Shown piece after piece: positions 35,560 through 43,164 of a stretch of DNA of 64,000 bases. The notes under the pieces were generated by a model. That model did not search any database. It was not told where the DNA came from and saw only the letters and a list, made by a program, of their open reading frames with translations. Position 1 is the stretch's first letter. Each line of letters opens with the position of its first letter. Position numbers and translations under genes: made by a program. Source of the stretch: SFTJ01 sp045613305 (GTDB lineage Bacteria; Bacteroidota; Bacteroidia; Bacteroidales; Muribaculaceae); NCBI GenBank assembly GCA_045613305.1, contig JAZLAU010000016.1, positions 1 to 64,000 on the forward strand. The letters are read 5' to 3'.

Positions 35560-36558
35560 ATGAAAAATATTTTCAACTACCTACTTGCAACCATCATTTG
35601 CATATCGGCATTTTCATTCAATCTTTCAGCAAAAGACGACAACCCAGTTAACGAAAAATGGCAAGCCGCAATACTTGCAGCAGTTGACTCATTCCCTGAA
35701 AGAGGCGGATATTACACTGGACGTAAATCAACTCCAGATTTCAAAAAAAGCGCTTGGCGTGGCATGAACGATGCATTCAACATGCGTCTTGCCGACCAAC
35801 GCCCAAATTTTAATGCAAGCTTGGCAACTCCTTCGTTTTGCTCGCTTGCCACATATGGCGCTCTAATTCAAGCCATACTCATTTGGGACAAAGACAACAC
35901 CATTTCTCGCAGTGCGTGGCTATCGCTAAAACCACTTTTGGGTGTTGCCGACAACATCAATCAGCAAGGTTATAGCCAACGCGACGGCGAAGGCTGTTGG
36001 GGTCGCGCAAACGCAAACGGACCTGGGGTTGGAGTTTTGGTTAAAGACCTTAAGGTAGGTTTCAACTTCCACGCTTACCGCGGTGCAAAAACCGAAGCTC
36101 TTCGCGAAAGCAAAGACGAGCGATACCTCTCTGATGAAGAATGGAACAACCACCCAGTGTGGGAAAAAGCCATTCCTGGCGACTTCATGAAAATTTTCTG
36201 GGACCGTAACGAAAGCCACAACAGCGACTGCGGTGCTGTGATTGGCATGAACGATAACAAAAACGAAGAACAAGAAAGAGGCCATGCTGTTATTTTCATG
36301 GGATATGACGAACAAGGCAACGTAAAATACTGGAGCAGCAACGGTCCTGGCAAAGACCCTGCTAACGCAGGTTACAGCATTGCCGTTTGTCCTCGCACTA
36401 AGATTCAACGTGTGGTTTTCTCTCGCATCACAAAACCAGAAAATTTTGAACGCGCAAAAAACATTCGCTTTAATAATGTTAACAAATGGCTCGACGAACT
36501 AAACGGTAAAAAGCACGGAACAACCAAAGAACTGCTTAAAGAGTGCGGCATCAAATAA
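35560..36558 (+). CDS. Secreted protein with papain-fold cysteine hydrolase-like pattern
   Basis: 332 residues from ATG 35560, giving a signal peptide (MKNIFNYLLATIICISAFSFNLSA). I do not recognise a named family with certainty. A Cys at the start of a helix (TPSFCSLATYGALIQA, near residue 92), a His opening a strand (ERGHAVIFMGYDE, near 245) and WSSNGPG about 15 residues later form the Cys-His-Asn order of NlpC/P60-like or amidase cysteine hydrolases. FMKIFWDRN and CGAVIGM lie between. It could cut peptidoglycan peptides. It is a single gene with its own promoter. Confidence 0.6.
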   Translation: MKNIFNYLLATIICISAFSFNLSAKDDNPVNEKWQAAILAAVDSFPERGGYYTGRKSTPDFKKSAWRGMNDAFNMRLADQRPNFNASLATPSFCSLATYGALIQAILIWDKDNTISRSAWLSLKPLLGVADNINQQGYSQRDGEGCWGRANANGPGVGVLVKDLKVGFNFHAYRGAKTEALRESKDERYLSDEEWNNHPVWEKAIPGDFMKIFWDRNESHNSDCGAVIGMNDNKNEEQERGHAVIFMGYDEQGNVKYWSSNGPGKDPANAGYSIAVCPRTKIQRVVFSRITKPENFERAKNIRFNNVNKWLDELNGKKHGTTKELLKECGIK

Positions 36559-36609
36559 ATATTAAAAAAATGCTACCAATCTCTAAAGAAATGTAAAATA
36601 TTGAAAAAG

Positions 36610-36641
36610 TTTGCAAATATAATTTATCAGTGATACATTTG
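36610..36641 (+). promoter_or_regulatory. Promoter of the lysine/DAP operon
   Basis: -33 TTTGC (36610-36614), 19 bases, then -7 TACATTTG (36634-36641). The start site is expected near 36646, giving a leader of about 215 bases that holds the attenuator. Confidence 0.72.
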
Positions 36642-36696
36642 CAGTGGTTTTCTAACCGAATGGTTTTTTGTAGCTAAATAACAACCAATTAAAGTG

Positions 36697-36753
36697 ATGA
36701 ACAACTCATATAAACATAACGTCAAAAAAATAAAGCAGGCATTAGTCAGCTAA
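36697..36753 (+). CDS. Lysine-rich leader peptide of the lysine/DAP operon
   Basis: An 18-codon ORF, MNNSYKHNVKKIKQALVS, has four Lys codons (36712-36714, 36724-36729, 36733-36735), two of them adjacent. It lies between the promoter at 36610 and the terminator at 36817 upstream of six lysine-pathway genes. The stop codon TAA (36751-36753) directly abuts GGGGC (36754-36758), which can pair with GCCCC (36821-36825) in the 5' arm of the terminator. By analogy with classical amino acid attenuators, its translation would sense charged tRNA-Lys. No Shine-Dalgarno is visible, as is usual here. Prediction only; expression not shown. Confidence 0.65.
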   Translation: MNNSYKHNVKKIKQALVS

Positions 36754-36762
36754 GGGGCGTGT

Positions 36763-36803
36763 GTTAATTTATGATTTGGACATTATCATGACATTTTATT
36801 AAC
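36763..36803 (+). promoter_or_regulatory. Nested hairpin between leader peptide and terminator
   Basis: GTTAAT (36763-36768) pairs with ATTAAC (36798-36803), and inside it ATGAT (36771-36775) with ATCAT (36785-36789). Together with GGGGC/GCCCC this can form an antiterminator that excludes the terminator stem. Confidence 0.55.
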
Positions 36804-36816
36804 AATTTACTTCAGG

Positions 36817-36847
36817 AGCAGCCCCATGTGAGTGGGGCTGCTTTTTT
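36817..36847 (+). terminator. Attenuator terminator of the lysine/DAP operon
   Basis: AGCAGCCCC (36817-36825) pairs with GGGGCTGCT (36834-36842) around an 8-base loop region and is followed by six T (36842-36847). It ends 16 bases before the first gene and lies inside the leader, so it must regulate rather than end the operon. Confidence 0.85.
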
Positions 36848-36862
36848 GGAAAATTTAAAAAA

Positions 36863-37879
36863 ATGGAAATGGATTACAGTAAGTTTATTGAGATGCTAAA
36901 AATCGATTCTACCTCATCGCAAGAAAGGGCCTTTGCCGAATTTCTTGCCGATGAATTGTCAACGCCAAAGTGCACCGTTGAAATAATGGAAGTTGGCGAT
37001 GGCACACTCAATCTGCATTTTAGTTGGGGCAAACCTCGATTCGTTTTCTGCTCCCACCTCGACACCGTACCTCCATACATTGCGCCCAGCATAAGCGGCA
37101 ACACAATAAGCGGACGCGGTTCGTGTGACGCAAAAGGTCAAATTTGGGCTCTCTATCAGGCATGCCTTGAATTAGAACGACGCGGACACTCCGATTTCGC
37201 ACTTTTGCTTTTAGCCGGCGAAGAGACTGGCTCGTTCGGTGCTAAACATTTTGCCGCTAACCACATTGGTGCCGAATATGTTTTGGTGGGTGAGCCAACC
37301 GACAACTGCATGGTGGCTGCAGCAAAAGGCACTAAAGCATTCCAAGTTGAAATAGCGGGAATCAGCGCTCACTCCGGATATCCCGAAAACGGAATTTCGG
37401 CTGTGAACTTATTCGTTGACTTTGTCAACTTCCTTCGCAACGTTGAGTTTCCTCACGACAACATTTTAGGCGACACCACTTGGAACATAGGCAAGTTGCA
37501 CAGCGATAACCCTCAAAACATCTTAAGCAACAATATATCTTTCCGAATATATTTCCGCACAACATTTGAGTCTGACTCCTTCACAACCTCACTAATGCAA
37601 TCGCTCAACAAGGGCGACCAATTGTGGCAACGCAACATAACAGTGACGGCACTCGGCGGCGACTCGCCAAACCGATTCCTTACCGTAGACGGAATTCCTT
37701 CGAAAACGGTGGCATTTGGCAGCGACGCCCCTCACCTCTCTAATTTTAAGCACAAAATGCTTTGCGGACCTGGCTCTATAACTGTGGCACACACTCCTAA
37801 CGAGCATATCACTATCGATGAACTCGAAACTGCCACTAACCAATATGTGAAAATTTACGAATCTCTATTAGATAACTAA
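36863..37879 (+). CDS. M20 family deacylase, probable succinyl-diaminopimelate desuccinylase
   Basis: 338 residues. M20 metal and catalytic residues are present: H65 and D67 in CSHLDTVP, D89 in GRGSCDAKG, and E120/E121 in AGEETG; the dimerisation domain spans about 160-270. The family includes DapE, ArgE and LysK. Its position with dapB, dapA and dapD, whose product is N-succinylated, makes DapE the best functional guess. It is shorter than typical E. coli DapE (about 375) and closer in feel to ArgE/LysK, so the gene symbol is withheld. First gene of the operon, immediately after the attenuator. Confidence 0.82.
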   Translation: MEMDYSKFIEMLKIDSTSSQERAFAEFLADELSTPKCTVEIMEVGDGTLNLHFSWGKPRFVFCSHLDTVPPYIAPSISGNTISGRGSCDAKGQIWALYQACLELERRGHSDFALLLLAGEETGSFGAKHFAANHIGAEYVLVGEPTDNCMVAAAKGTKAFQVEIAGISAHSGYPENGISAVNLFVDFVNFLRNVEFPHDNILGDTTWNIGKLHSDNPQNILSNNISFRIYFRTTFESDSFTTSLMQSLNKGDQLWQRNITVTALGGDSPNRFLTVDGIPSKTVAFGSDAPHLSNFKHKMLCGPGSITVAHTPNEHITIDELETATNQYVKIYESLLDN

Positions 37880-37906
37880 TTATATACCTTTAAATATTAT
37901 AGTCTT

Positions 37907-39262
37907 ATGATTTTAATGAAATTTGGTGGCACTTCTGTTGCCAATTGCGAAGCCATCAAAAGAGCAATTTCAATTATAGAAAGCCGTCTTGACCAACAAC
38001 CTGTGGTTGTAGTATCGGCTATGGCTAAAGTTACCGACACCCTTTACCAACTTGCTGACGAAGCAGCGGCACAAAACGAATCGGCAACTTCTCAACTTCT
38101 TGACTCTCTTCGAAACCGACATATAGAAACCGCCAGCGAACTTCTTGCCAACCGCGGCCACTACCTTAACGAAACAATCAGCGACATCAACAACATTTGC
38201 GATTATCTCGAAAAAGTGGTTTGCTCTGTTTGCGCTCTTGGCGAATTATCGGCTCGTAGCAAAGCCATCATCATCTCTCAAGGTGAAGTGCTTTCTTCTA
38301 CAATTATATATTATGCAATGAATGCATATGGCCTCGACACCGAACTGCTCGATGCATCAAAAATGATTATCACTCAAGGCAATCCGCTGTTGAGCGAACC
38401 ATTATTCGACGAAATCGGCGCTCGCGTGCCTGCTATTATCGAAAAGGGATTCAAAAATGCCAAAGCACTAATTACACAAGGCTTCATATCTTCAACACTC
38501 GACGGAACACCTGCCGTTTTAGGTCGCGGTGGCTCTGACTATTCGGCTTCGCTAATCGGAATGGCCATTGATGCCGAACGCATTGAAATATGGACCGATG
38601 TTGACGGCGTGCAATCGGCCGACCCTCGATTTATAAAAAACACCATCTGCTTAGACAAAATTTCTTTTGAAGAAGCGGCCGAAATGGCTCACTTTGGGGC
38701 TAAGGTATTACACCCTCTTACCATTGAACCTGCCATTAAGAAGAACATCCCTATTTATGTGCTTAACTCTATGAACCCTGAGCACAAGGGAACTGCAATT
38801 CTGCCAAATCCTGAAATTTCAGATGGTGCAAAGGCTGTGTCATGGAAAGAAAATATTCTTATGATTAACATTTTCTCTCCTAAAATGATTAATGCTACAG
38901 GTTTTGTGCAAAAAGTGTTTGGCGTTTTTAGCGACAACAATATCTCTGTCGACATCATCAGCACATCTGAAGCAAACATTTCGGTCACAGTGCCCGGAAA
39001 CCCTGATACCGACAAACTTATTAGCGAACTCTCTCGCTTTGCCGAAGTACACATCGACACCAACAAATCGCAAGTGTCGGTTATAGGCAAAAACATCGTT
39101 AATCACAGTGATGTTCTACAACGCATTGTTAACGCAATGAACTCGTTCGACATATATATGATTTCTCAGGGTGCTTCAAACATCAACGTAAGTTTTGTAA
39201 TCGACCGCGAAAAGTTAAACCAAATCATTAGCACCATTCACCAAAATCTGTTTGAACTATGA
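37907..39262 (+). CDS. lysC: Aspartate kinase
   Basis: 451 residues, monofunctional. The kinase domain begins MILMKFGGTSVANCEAI with KFGGTS at 5-10; GRGGSDYSASLIG (about 203-215) and WTDVDGVQSADPR (about 227-239) follow. Two C-terminal ACT domains (about 300-450) are the usual site of lysine or threonine feedback. It phosphorylates aspartate, the first step to lysine, threonine and methionine. Lying in a lysine operon suggests it is the lysine-controlled isoform. No homoserine dehydrogenase is fused. It overlaps dapB by ATGA. Confidence 0.95.
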   Translation: MILMKFGGTSVANCEAIKRAISIIESRLDQQPVVVVSAMAKVTDTLYQLADEAAAQNESATSQLLDSLRNRHIETASELLANRGHYLNETISDINNICDYLEKVVCSVCALGELSARSKAIIISQGEVLSSTIIYYAMNAYGLDTELLDASKMIITQGNPLLSEPLFDEIGARVPAIIEKGFKNAKALITQGFISSTLDGTPAVLGRGGSDYSASLIGMAIDAERIEIWTDVDGVQSADPRFIKNTICLDKISFEEAAEMAHFGAKVLHPLTIEPAIKKNIPIYVLNSMNPEHKGTAILPNPEISDGAKAVSWKENILMINIFSPKMINATGFVQKVFGVFSDNNISVDIISTSEANISVTVPGNPDTDKLISELSRFAEVHIDTNKSQVSVIGKNIVNHSDVLQRIVNAMNSFDIYMISQGASNINVSFVIDREKLNQIISTIHQNLFEL

Positions 39263-39918
39263 AAATTGTAATTAGCGGATATGGCAAAATGGGCCATATG
39301 ATTGAATCAATTCTCATCAACAAAGGGATTGATTACGCCACAAGCGAAAACATAACCGAATACGATGTCAACGAAGCAAAAAATTGCGTGTGCATCGACT
39401 TCACAACTCCCGATGCATTCCGCGCCAACTACCGATTCCTGGCCGAAAACTTTAAGGCTGTTGTAGTGGGCACTACAGGATGGAACGACATTAAAGCCGA
39501 AGTAACCAGTTATTTCGACAAATGTGGCACAACTATGATTCATGCATCAAACTTTTCACTTGGCGTGAATGTTATGTTTGCATTAATCGACAAGGCTTCG
39601 CATCTGCTTGCTAACGCTGGCTACGACCCTTATATTGTGGAAATGCATCACTGCCATAAGTTAGATGCCCCAAGCGGCACTGCAAAATCAATTGGAAGCA
39701 TAGTTGACTCAGCAATGGGCACCTCTACCGAAATTCAATCGGTGCGATGCGGCGAAATTGCTGGCATTCACACTGTTGGCTATGAAGGAGCCAACGACCG
39801 CATAACCATTTCTCACGAAGCATTTTCCAGAATGGGCTTCGCTCAAGGTGCTGTGCAAGCCGCATTAATGACTGAAAAAATTACCGGAGTTCAAGAATTT
39901 AAAGACATTATATTATAA
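39259..39918 (+). CDS. dapB: 4-hydroxy-tetrahydrodipicolinate reductase
   Basis: 219 residues, shorter than the E. coli protein (273) because the Rossmann part is compact. The nucleotide loop is GYGKMG (7-12); CIDFTTPDAF, VGTTGW and the active-site block EMHHCHKLDAPSGT (128-141; proton donor His and K134) are present. It reduces hydroxytetrahydrodipicolinate to tetrahydrodipicolinate with NAD(P)H. It overlaps lysC by 4 bases and dapA by 1 base (TAATG), so the three are translationally coupled. Confidence 0.95.
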   Translation: MKIVISGYGKMGHMIESILINKGIDYATSENITEYDVNEAKNCVCIDFTTPDAFRANYRFLAENFKAVVVGTTGWNDIKAEVTSYFDKCGTTMIHASNFSLGVNVMFALIDKASHLLANAGYDPYIVEMHHCHKLDAPSGTAKSIGSIVDSAMGTSTEIQSVRCGEIAGIHTVGYEGANDRITISHEAFSRMGFAQGAVQAALMTEKITGVQEFKDIIL

Positions 39919-40799
39919 TGAACAGACTACTATTAACAGGCTGTGGCACGGCTCTGCTCACGCCTTTCAAAAATAACGATGTTGACTACCAGGCATTTGC
40001 CGCAAGCGTTGAACGACAAGTTGAATCTGGCATTAACTTTTTGGTGCCTCTTGGCTCTACTGCCGAAACTCCTTGTCTTGACGACGAAGAAAGAATAAAT
40101 CTACTCGAATGCTGTCGCGAACACGCGCACGGACTTCCTTTAGTTGTGGGTGCAGGAACAAACTCTTTCGTGCACACCATAAAGAACATGAAACTGCTCG
40201 ACAGCCATGGCGTTGACGCATTCCTAATCGTAGTGCCTTACTACAACAAGCCAACCCAAGAAGGTCTTTACCAGTATTTTAAAGAAATTGCACAATCAAC
40301 CGACAAAGACATTGTGCTATATAACGTTCCGGGGCGAACAGGCGTAAATCTTGCAACCGAAACTACACTACGATTAGCTGAAATAGATAACATCGTTGCC
40401 ATTAAAGAGGCTTCGTCAAACTACCAACAAATTTCAGAAATCATCTGCAACGCACCTGCGGGATTCACCGTGCTTAGCGGCAACGACAACGAAACTCTTT
40501 CGCTTATCGCATCAGGTGCTCATGGCGTTATCAGCGTAGCTTCAAACATTTGTCCTCACCTAATGCTCGAATTGGTTAATGCTATCAGAAACGGCAACCT
40601 CATTAAGGCTCGAAATCTGCATTTCAAACTAATGCCTTTATTTAAAAATTGCTTCGTCGAAAGCAATCCAATTCCTGCTAAAGCGGCTATGCATGCTCTC
40701 GGACTTATGGAAAACCGACTTCGCTCTCCTCTTACACCCGCTTCGGAAGAAACATACCAACTTATGGTTGACACTTTGCGTCAACTTGAAATGCTTTAA
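39918..40799 (+). CDS. dapA: 4-hydroxy-tetrahydrodipicolinate synthase
   Basis: 293 residues forming one TIM barrel. The Schiff-base lysine is K163 in VAIKEAS, the catalytic Tyr is Y135 in LYNVPGRTG, and the pyruvate-binding motif reads GSTAE (46-50) in place of the common GTTGE. It condenses pyruvate with aspartate semialdehyde, the committed step to lysine. The DapA family also includes sialic acid lyases, but the operon settles the role. It overlaps dapB by one base. Confidence 0.95.
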   Translation: MNRLLLTGCGTALLTPFKNNDVDYQAFAASVERQVESGINFLVPLGSTAETPCLDDEERINLLECCREHAHGLPLVVGAGTNSFVHTIKNMKLLDSHGVDAFLIVVPYYNKPTQEGLYQYFKEIAQSTDKDIVLYNVPGRTGVNLATETTLRLAEIDNIVAIKEASSNYQQISEIICNAPAGFTVLSGNDNETLSLIASGAHGVISVASNICPHLMLELVNAIRNGNLIKARNLHFKLMPLFKNCFVESNPIPAKAAMHALGLMENRLRSPLTPASEETYQLMVDTLRQLEML

Positions 40800-40810
40800 A
40801 CTAACTAACA

Positions 40811-41590
40811 ATGACACGAGAAGAAGAACTAAATAATTTTCTTGGCCTTTGCCAAGACCTTGAAAGCGGCAATGTGAGAGTTGCCGAAAAAGTAGACGGC
40901 GAATGGAAAGTTAACACTTGGGTAAAAGAAACTATCCTTTCGGGATTCCGACTTGGCAACCTCATCGACATGTCGGACGGTCAATTCTCTTTTTTCGATA
41001 AAGACACAATACCCACACAGAAATTCACAGCCGACAGTAGAGTGCGCATAGTTCCCGGCGGAAGCAGCATTCGCCGTGGTGCATACCTTGCACCTTCGGT
41101 TATCGTAATGCCTCCTTCTTACGTTAACATTGGCGCATTTGTTGACGAAGGAACAATGATTGATTCACATGCCCTTGTAGGCTCTTGCGCTCAAGTGGGC
41201 AAGAACGTTCACCTTTCAGCAGCTTCGCAACTCGGAGGTGTGCTTGAGCCAGTTGGCGCTCTTCCTGTCATCATCGAGGATAACGTGTTTATTGGCGGCA
41301 ATTGCGGCATATATGAAGGCACGATAGTAAAGCAAAACGCCGTTATAGCCACAGGTGTTATCATCAACGCATCTACTGCAATTTATGACGCCACAACAGG
41401 CGAATACATCCGCGCTAACGAAAACGGCCAAATGGTTGTGCCAGAAGGTGCTGTAGTGGTTGCCGGCAGCCGCCCAATCACTAAAGGTCCGGGCAAAGAA
41501 CACGGCGTGCACATTTACACACCGGTGATTGTAAAATATCGCGACGCTAACACTGCCACATCTGTAACCCTCGAAGACCTTCTTCGATAA
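40811..41590 (+). CDS. dapD: Tetrahydrodipicolinate N-succinyltransferase
   Basis: 259 residues. A small N-terminal helical domain and FRLGNL lead into a left-handed beta-helix of hexapeptide repeats (about 75-225), with VRIVPGGSSIRRGAYLAPSV, GAFVDEGTMIDSHALVGSCAQVG and GNCGIYEGTIV. It transfers succinyl from succinyl-CoA to tetrahydrodipicolinate, so this organism appears to use the succinylase branch. It follows dapA by 11 bases. Product asymmetry and an M20 desuccinylase in the same operon agree. Confidence 0.94.
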   Translation: MTREEELNNFLGLCQDLESGNVRVAEKVDGEWKVNTWVKETILSGFRLGNLIDMSDGQFSFFDKDTIPTQKFTADSRVRIVPGGSSIRRGAYLAPSVIVMPPSYVNIGAFVDEGTMIDSHALVGSCAQVGKNVHLSAASQLGGVLEPVGALPVIIEDNVFIGGNCGIYEGTIVKQNAVIATGVIINASTAIYDATTGEYIRANENGQMVVPEGAVVVAGSRPITKGPGKEHGVHIYTPVIVKYRDANTATSVTLEDLLR

Positions 41591-41608
41591 AAACACACTA
41601 AGCAACCC

Positions 41609-42811
41609 ATGAATATAGATTATCAACAACGGTTCTCCGACGACGTGGGGTCTTTTTTCCGCTCTCCTGTAAGAGAAATCTTCAAGAAAGTTGACCTCAA
41701 CTCAATATATTCATTTGCAGGAGGTTACCCTTCGGCCGACACATTCCCTTCGGCCGACATAAAGAAAACCATAGGTGAAGTAATCGACAAATATGGGGCC
41801 AAAGTGTTTCAATACGGAGCCACTCAAGGGGTTACAGAACTTCGCCAAGCCGTTGCCAAACGTTATGGAGTTGACGTTGACCGTGTTCAGATTTCTTCAT
41901 CGTCGCAACAGGGCATCGACATTTGCACCCGCATTCTCGTAAACCCCGGCGATGTGGTGCTAACATCTGCCCCTTCTTATTTGGGAGCAATGCAATCATT
42001 TCACTCTTATAGGGCTGAAATAGTGGGCGTTAAGCACAATAACGACATCCACACTTGGCGAAAAATGTTTATCGACGCCATAGAATCGGTTCTAGCCCAA
42101 AACAAGAAAATAAAATTCTTGTATATGGTTGCCGACTTCCAAAACCCCTCAGGCGAAACCCTCACTCTTGAAGAACGCAAGGTGCTTATAGAACTTGCTC
42201 AACGCTACGATTTCCTAATTGTTGAAGACAGTCCTTACCGAGAATTACGCTACGAGGGCGAGCACATTCCCACACTTTATTCGCTCGACCCAGAGAGAGT
42301 GATTCATTTAGGTTCGTTCTCAAAGATTTTTGCACCAGGATTCCGTTTAGGATGGATAATTGCTAACCCCGAAATCTTAGACAAGATATACGTTTGCAAG
42401 CAAGCCCTCGATTTGTGCGCTCCCATTCTCGACCAATATGTAGCAGCCGAGTTTCTTGAAAGCGGACGTCTTGATGCAAACCTCAAAAAAACAATCGAAC
42501 TCTATCGCAAAAAGCGCGACCTATTGCTCTCATTGCTTAAAGAGCAAATGCCCGAACAAGTAACCTGGACAAATCCCGAAGGCGGATTGTTTATTTTCCT
42601 GCAATTGCCCGAAGATTTCGACACCGTTAAGTTCTACGACGTGGCTCTTGATGCAGGTGTGGCCTATGTTGCCGGTTCATTTTTCTTTCCTAACGGGGAA
42701 TGCAAAAACACAATGCGCATGAATTTCTCCTTTATGACCGAAGAAAAAATCATTAAAGGAGTTGAACTGCTTGCCAAATTAATCAAAAATCAACTTAATT
42801 TGGGCTCTTAA
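41609..42811 (+). CDS. Fold-type I PLP aminotransferase, probable DapC function
   Basis: 400 residues, class I/II aminotransferase of the LysN/MocR-like group. The N-terminus includes SFAGGYPSADTFP; VADFQNPSGETL and the PLP-lysine block LGSFSKIFAPGFRLGW are clear. No DNA-binding domain precedes it, so it is an enzyme rather than a MocR regulator. Close family members act on 2-aminoadipate and aromatic or branched substrates. As the last gene of an operon holding dapD and an M20 desuccinylase, it probably aminates N-succinyl-2-amino-6-ketopimelate. Role inferred from context. It is not the usual DapL type. Confidence 0.83.
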   Translation: MNIDYQQRFSDDVGSFFRSPVREIFKKVDLNSIYSFAGGYPSADTFPSADIKKTIGEVIDKYGAKVFQYGATQGVTELRQAVAKRYGVDVDRVQISSSSQQGIDICTRILVNPGDVVLTSAPSYLGAMQSFHSYRAEIVGVKHNNDIHTWRKMFIDAIESVLAQNKKIKFLYMVADFQNPSGETLTLEERKVLIELAQRYDFLIVEDSPYRELRYEGEHIPTLYSLDPERVIHLGSFSKIFAPGFRLGWIIANPEILDKIYVCKQALDLCAPILDQYVAAEFLESGRLDANLKKTIELYRKKRDLLLSLLKEQMPEQVTWTNPEGGLFIFLQLPEDFDTVKFYDVALDAGVAYVAGSFFFPNGECKNTMRMNFSFMTEEKIIKGVELLAKLIKNQLNLGS

Positions 42812-42896
42812 ATAATCTATAGAGCAAAAACATCATTTCATAAAAAGCAGAAACAACAAAAAACATAGCATTTTTAAACAAAAATCTACATTTTTA

Positions 42897-42928
42897 TTTG
42901 CATTTGTCACAATTGTAAAGTAAATTTG
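42897..42928 (+). promoter_or_regulatory. Promoter of the ilv operon
   Basis: -33 TTTGC (42897-42901), 19 bases, then -7 TAAATTTG (42921-42928). The start site is expected near 42933, giving a leader of about 230 bases before ilvD. Confidence 0.72.
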
Positions 42929-42963
42929 CATCGTTTAGTAACAATTTATCATAAAATCAACTC

Positions 42964-43035
42964 ATGAATACTATTCTTTCTATTATTAACATTAATATTG
43001 TTGCGGTGCTGATTGGTATCGTCATTATTATGTGA
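42964..43035 (+). CDS. Branched-chain-rich leader peptide of the ilv operon
   Basis: A 23-codon ORF whose residues are Ile (9), Val (3) and Leu (2) for 14 of 23 positions, including Ile-Ile pairs at 42982-42987 and 43024-43029. It lies between a good promoter and an intrinsic terminator upstream of ilvD, ilvB, ilvN and ilvC. The stop TGA (43033-43035) is four bases from GAGGAA (43040-43045), which is complementary to TTCCTC (43103-43108) in the terminator's 5' arm. Composition this skewed outside a membrane protein context fits an ilv attenuator peptide. Predicted, not shown to be expressed. Confidence 0.75.
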   Translation: MNTILSIININIVAVLIGIVIIM

Positions 43036-43039
43036 ATAC

Positions 43040-43108
43040 GAGGAATTGAGTTGACTCTTGTTTCAGGACAGATAATAATATAAAAATATAGAACCAACAC
43101 CTTTCCTC
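43040..43108 (+). promoter_or_regulatory. Predicted antiterminator of the ilv leader
   Basis: GAGGAA (43040-43045) pairs with TTCCTC (43103-43108), and GTTG (43050-43053) with CAAC (43095-43098), separated by a symmetric 4x4 internal loop. Formation would use most of the terminator's 5' arm. Confidence 0.55.
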
Positions 43109-43138
43109 CATCACCACGACGCAGGAAAGGTTTTTTTA
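43099..43138 (+). terminator. Attenuator terminator of the ilv operon
   Basis: ACCTTTCCT (43099-43107) pairs perfectly with AGGAAAGGT (43123-43131), followed by TTTTTTT (43131-43137). It lies 27 bases before the ilvD start. Confidence 0.86.
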
Positions 43139-43164
43139 TTGAATCTTAAAAAAAATATCAAGAT

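Noticed and set aside
36646..36862. Lysine (L-box) riboswitch in the leader of the DAP operon
   Set aside because: I do not see the conserved five-helix L-box core, and the Lys-rich leader ORF with adjoining antiterminator explains the terminator better.
42933..43164. T-box element before ilvD
   Set aside because: No T-box core sequence is visible and the Ile/Val/Leu-rich ORF fits ribosome-mediated attenuation.
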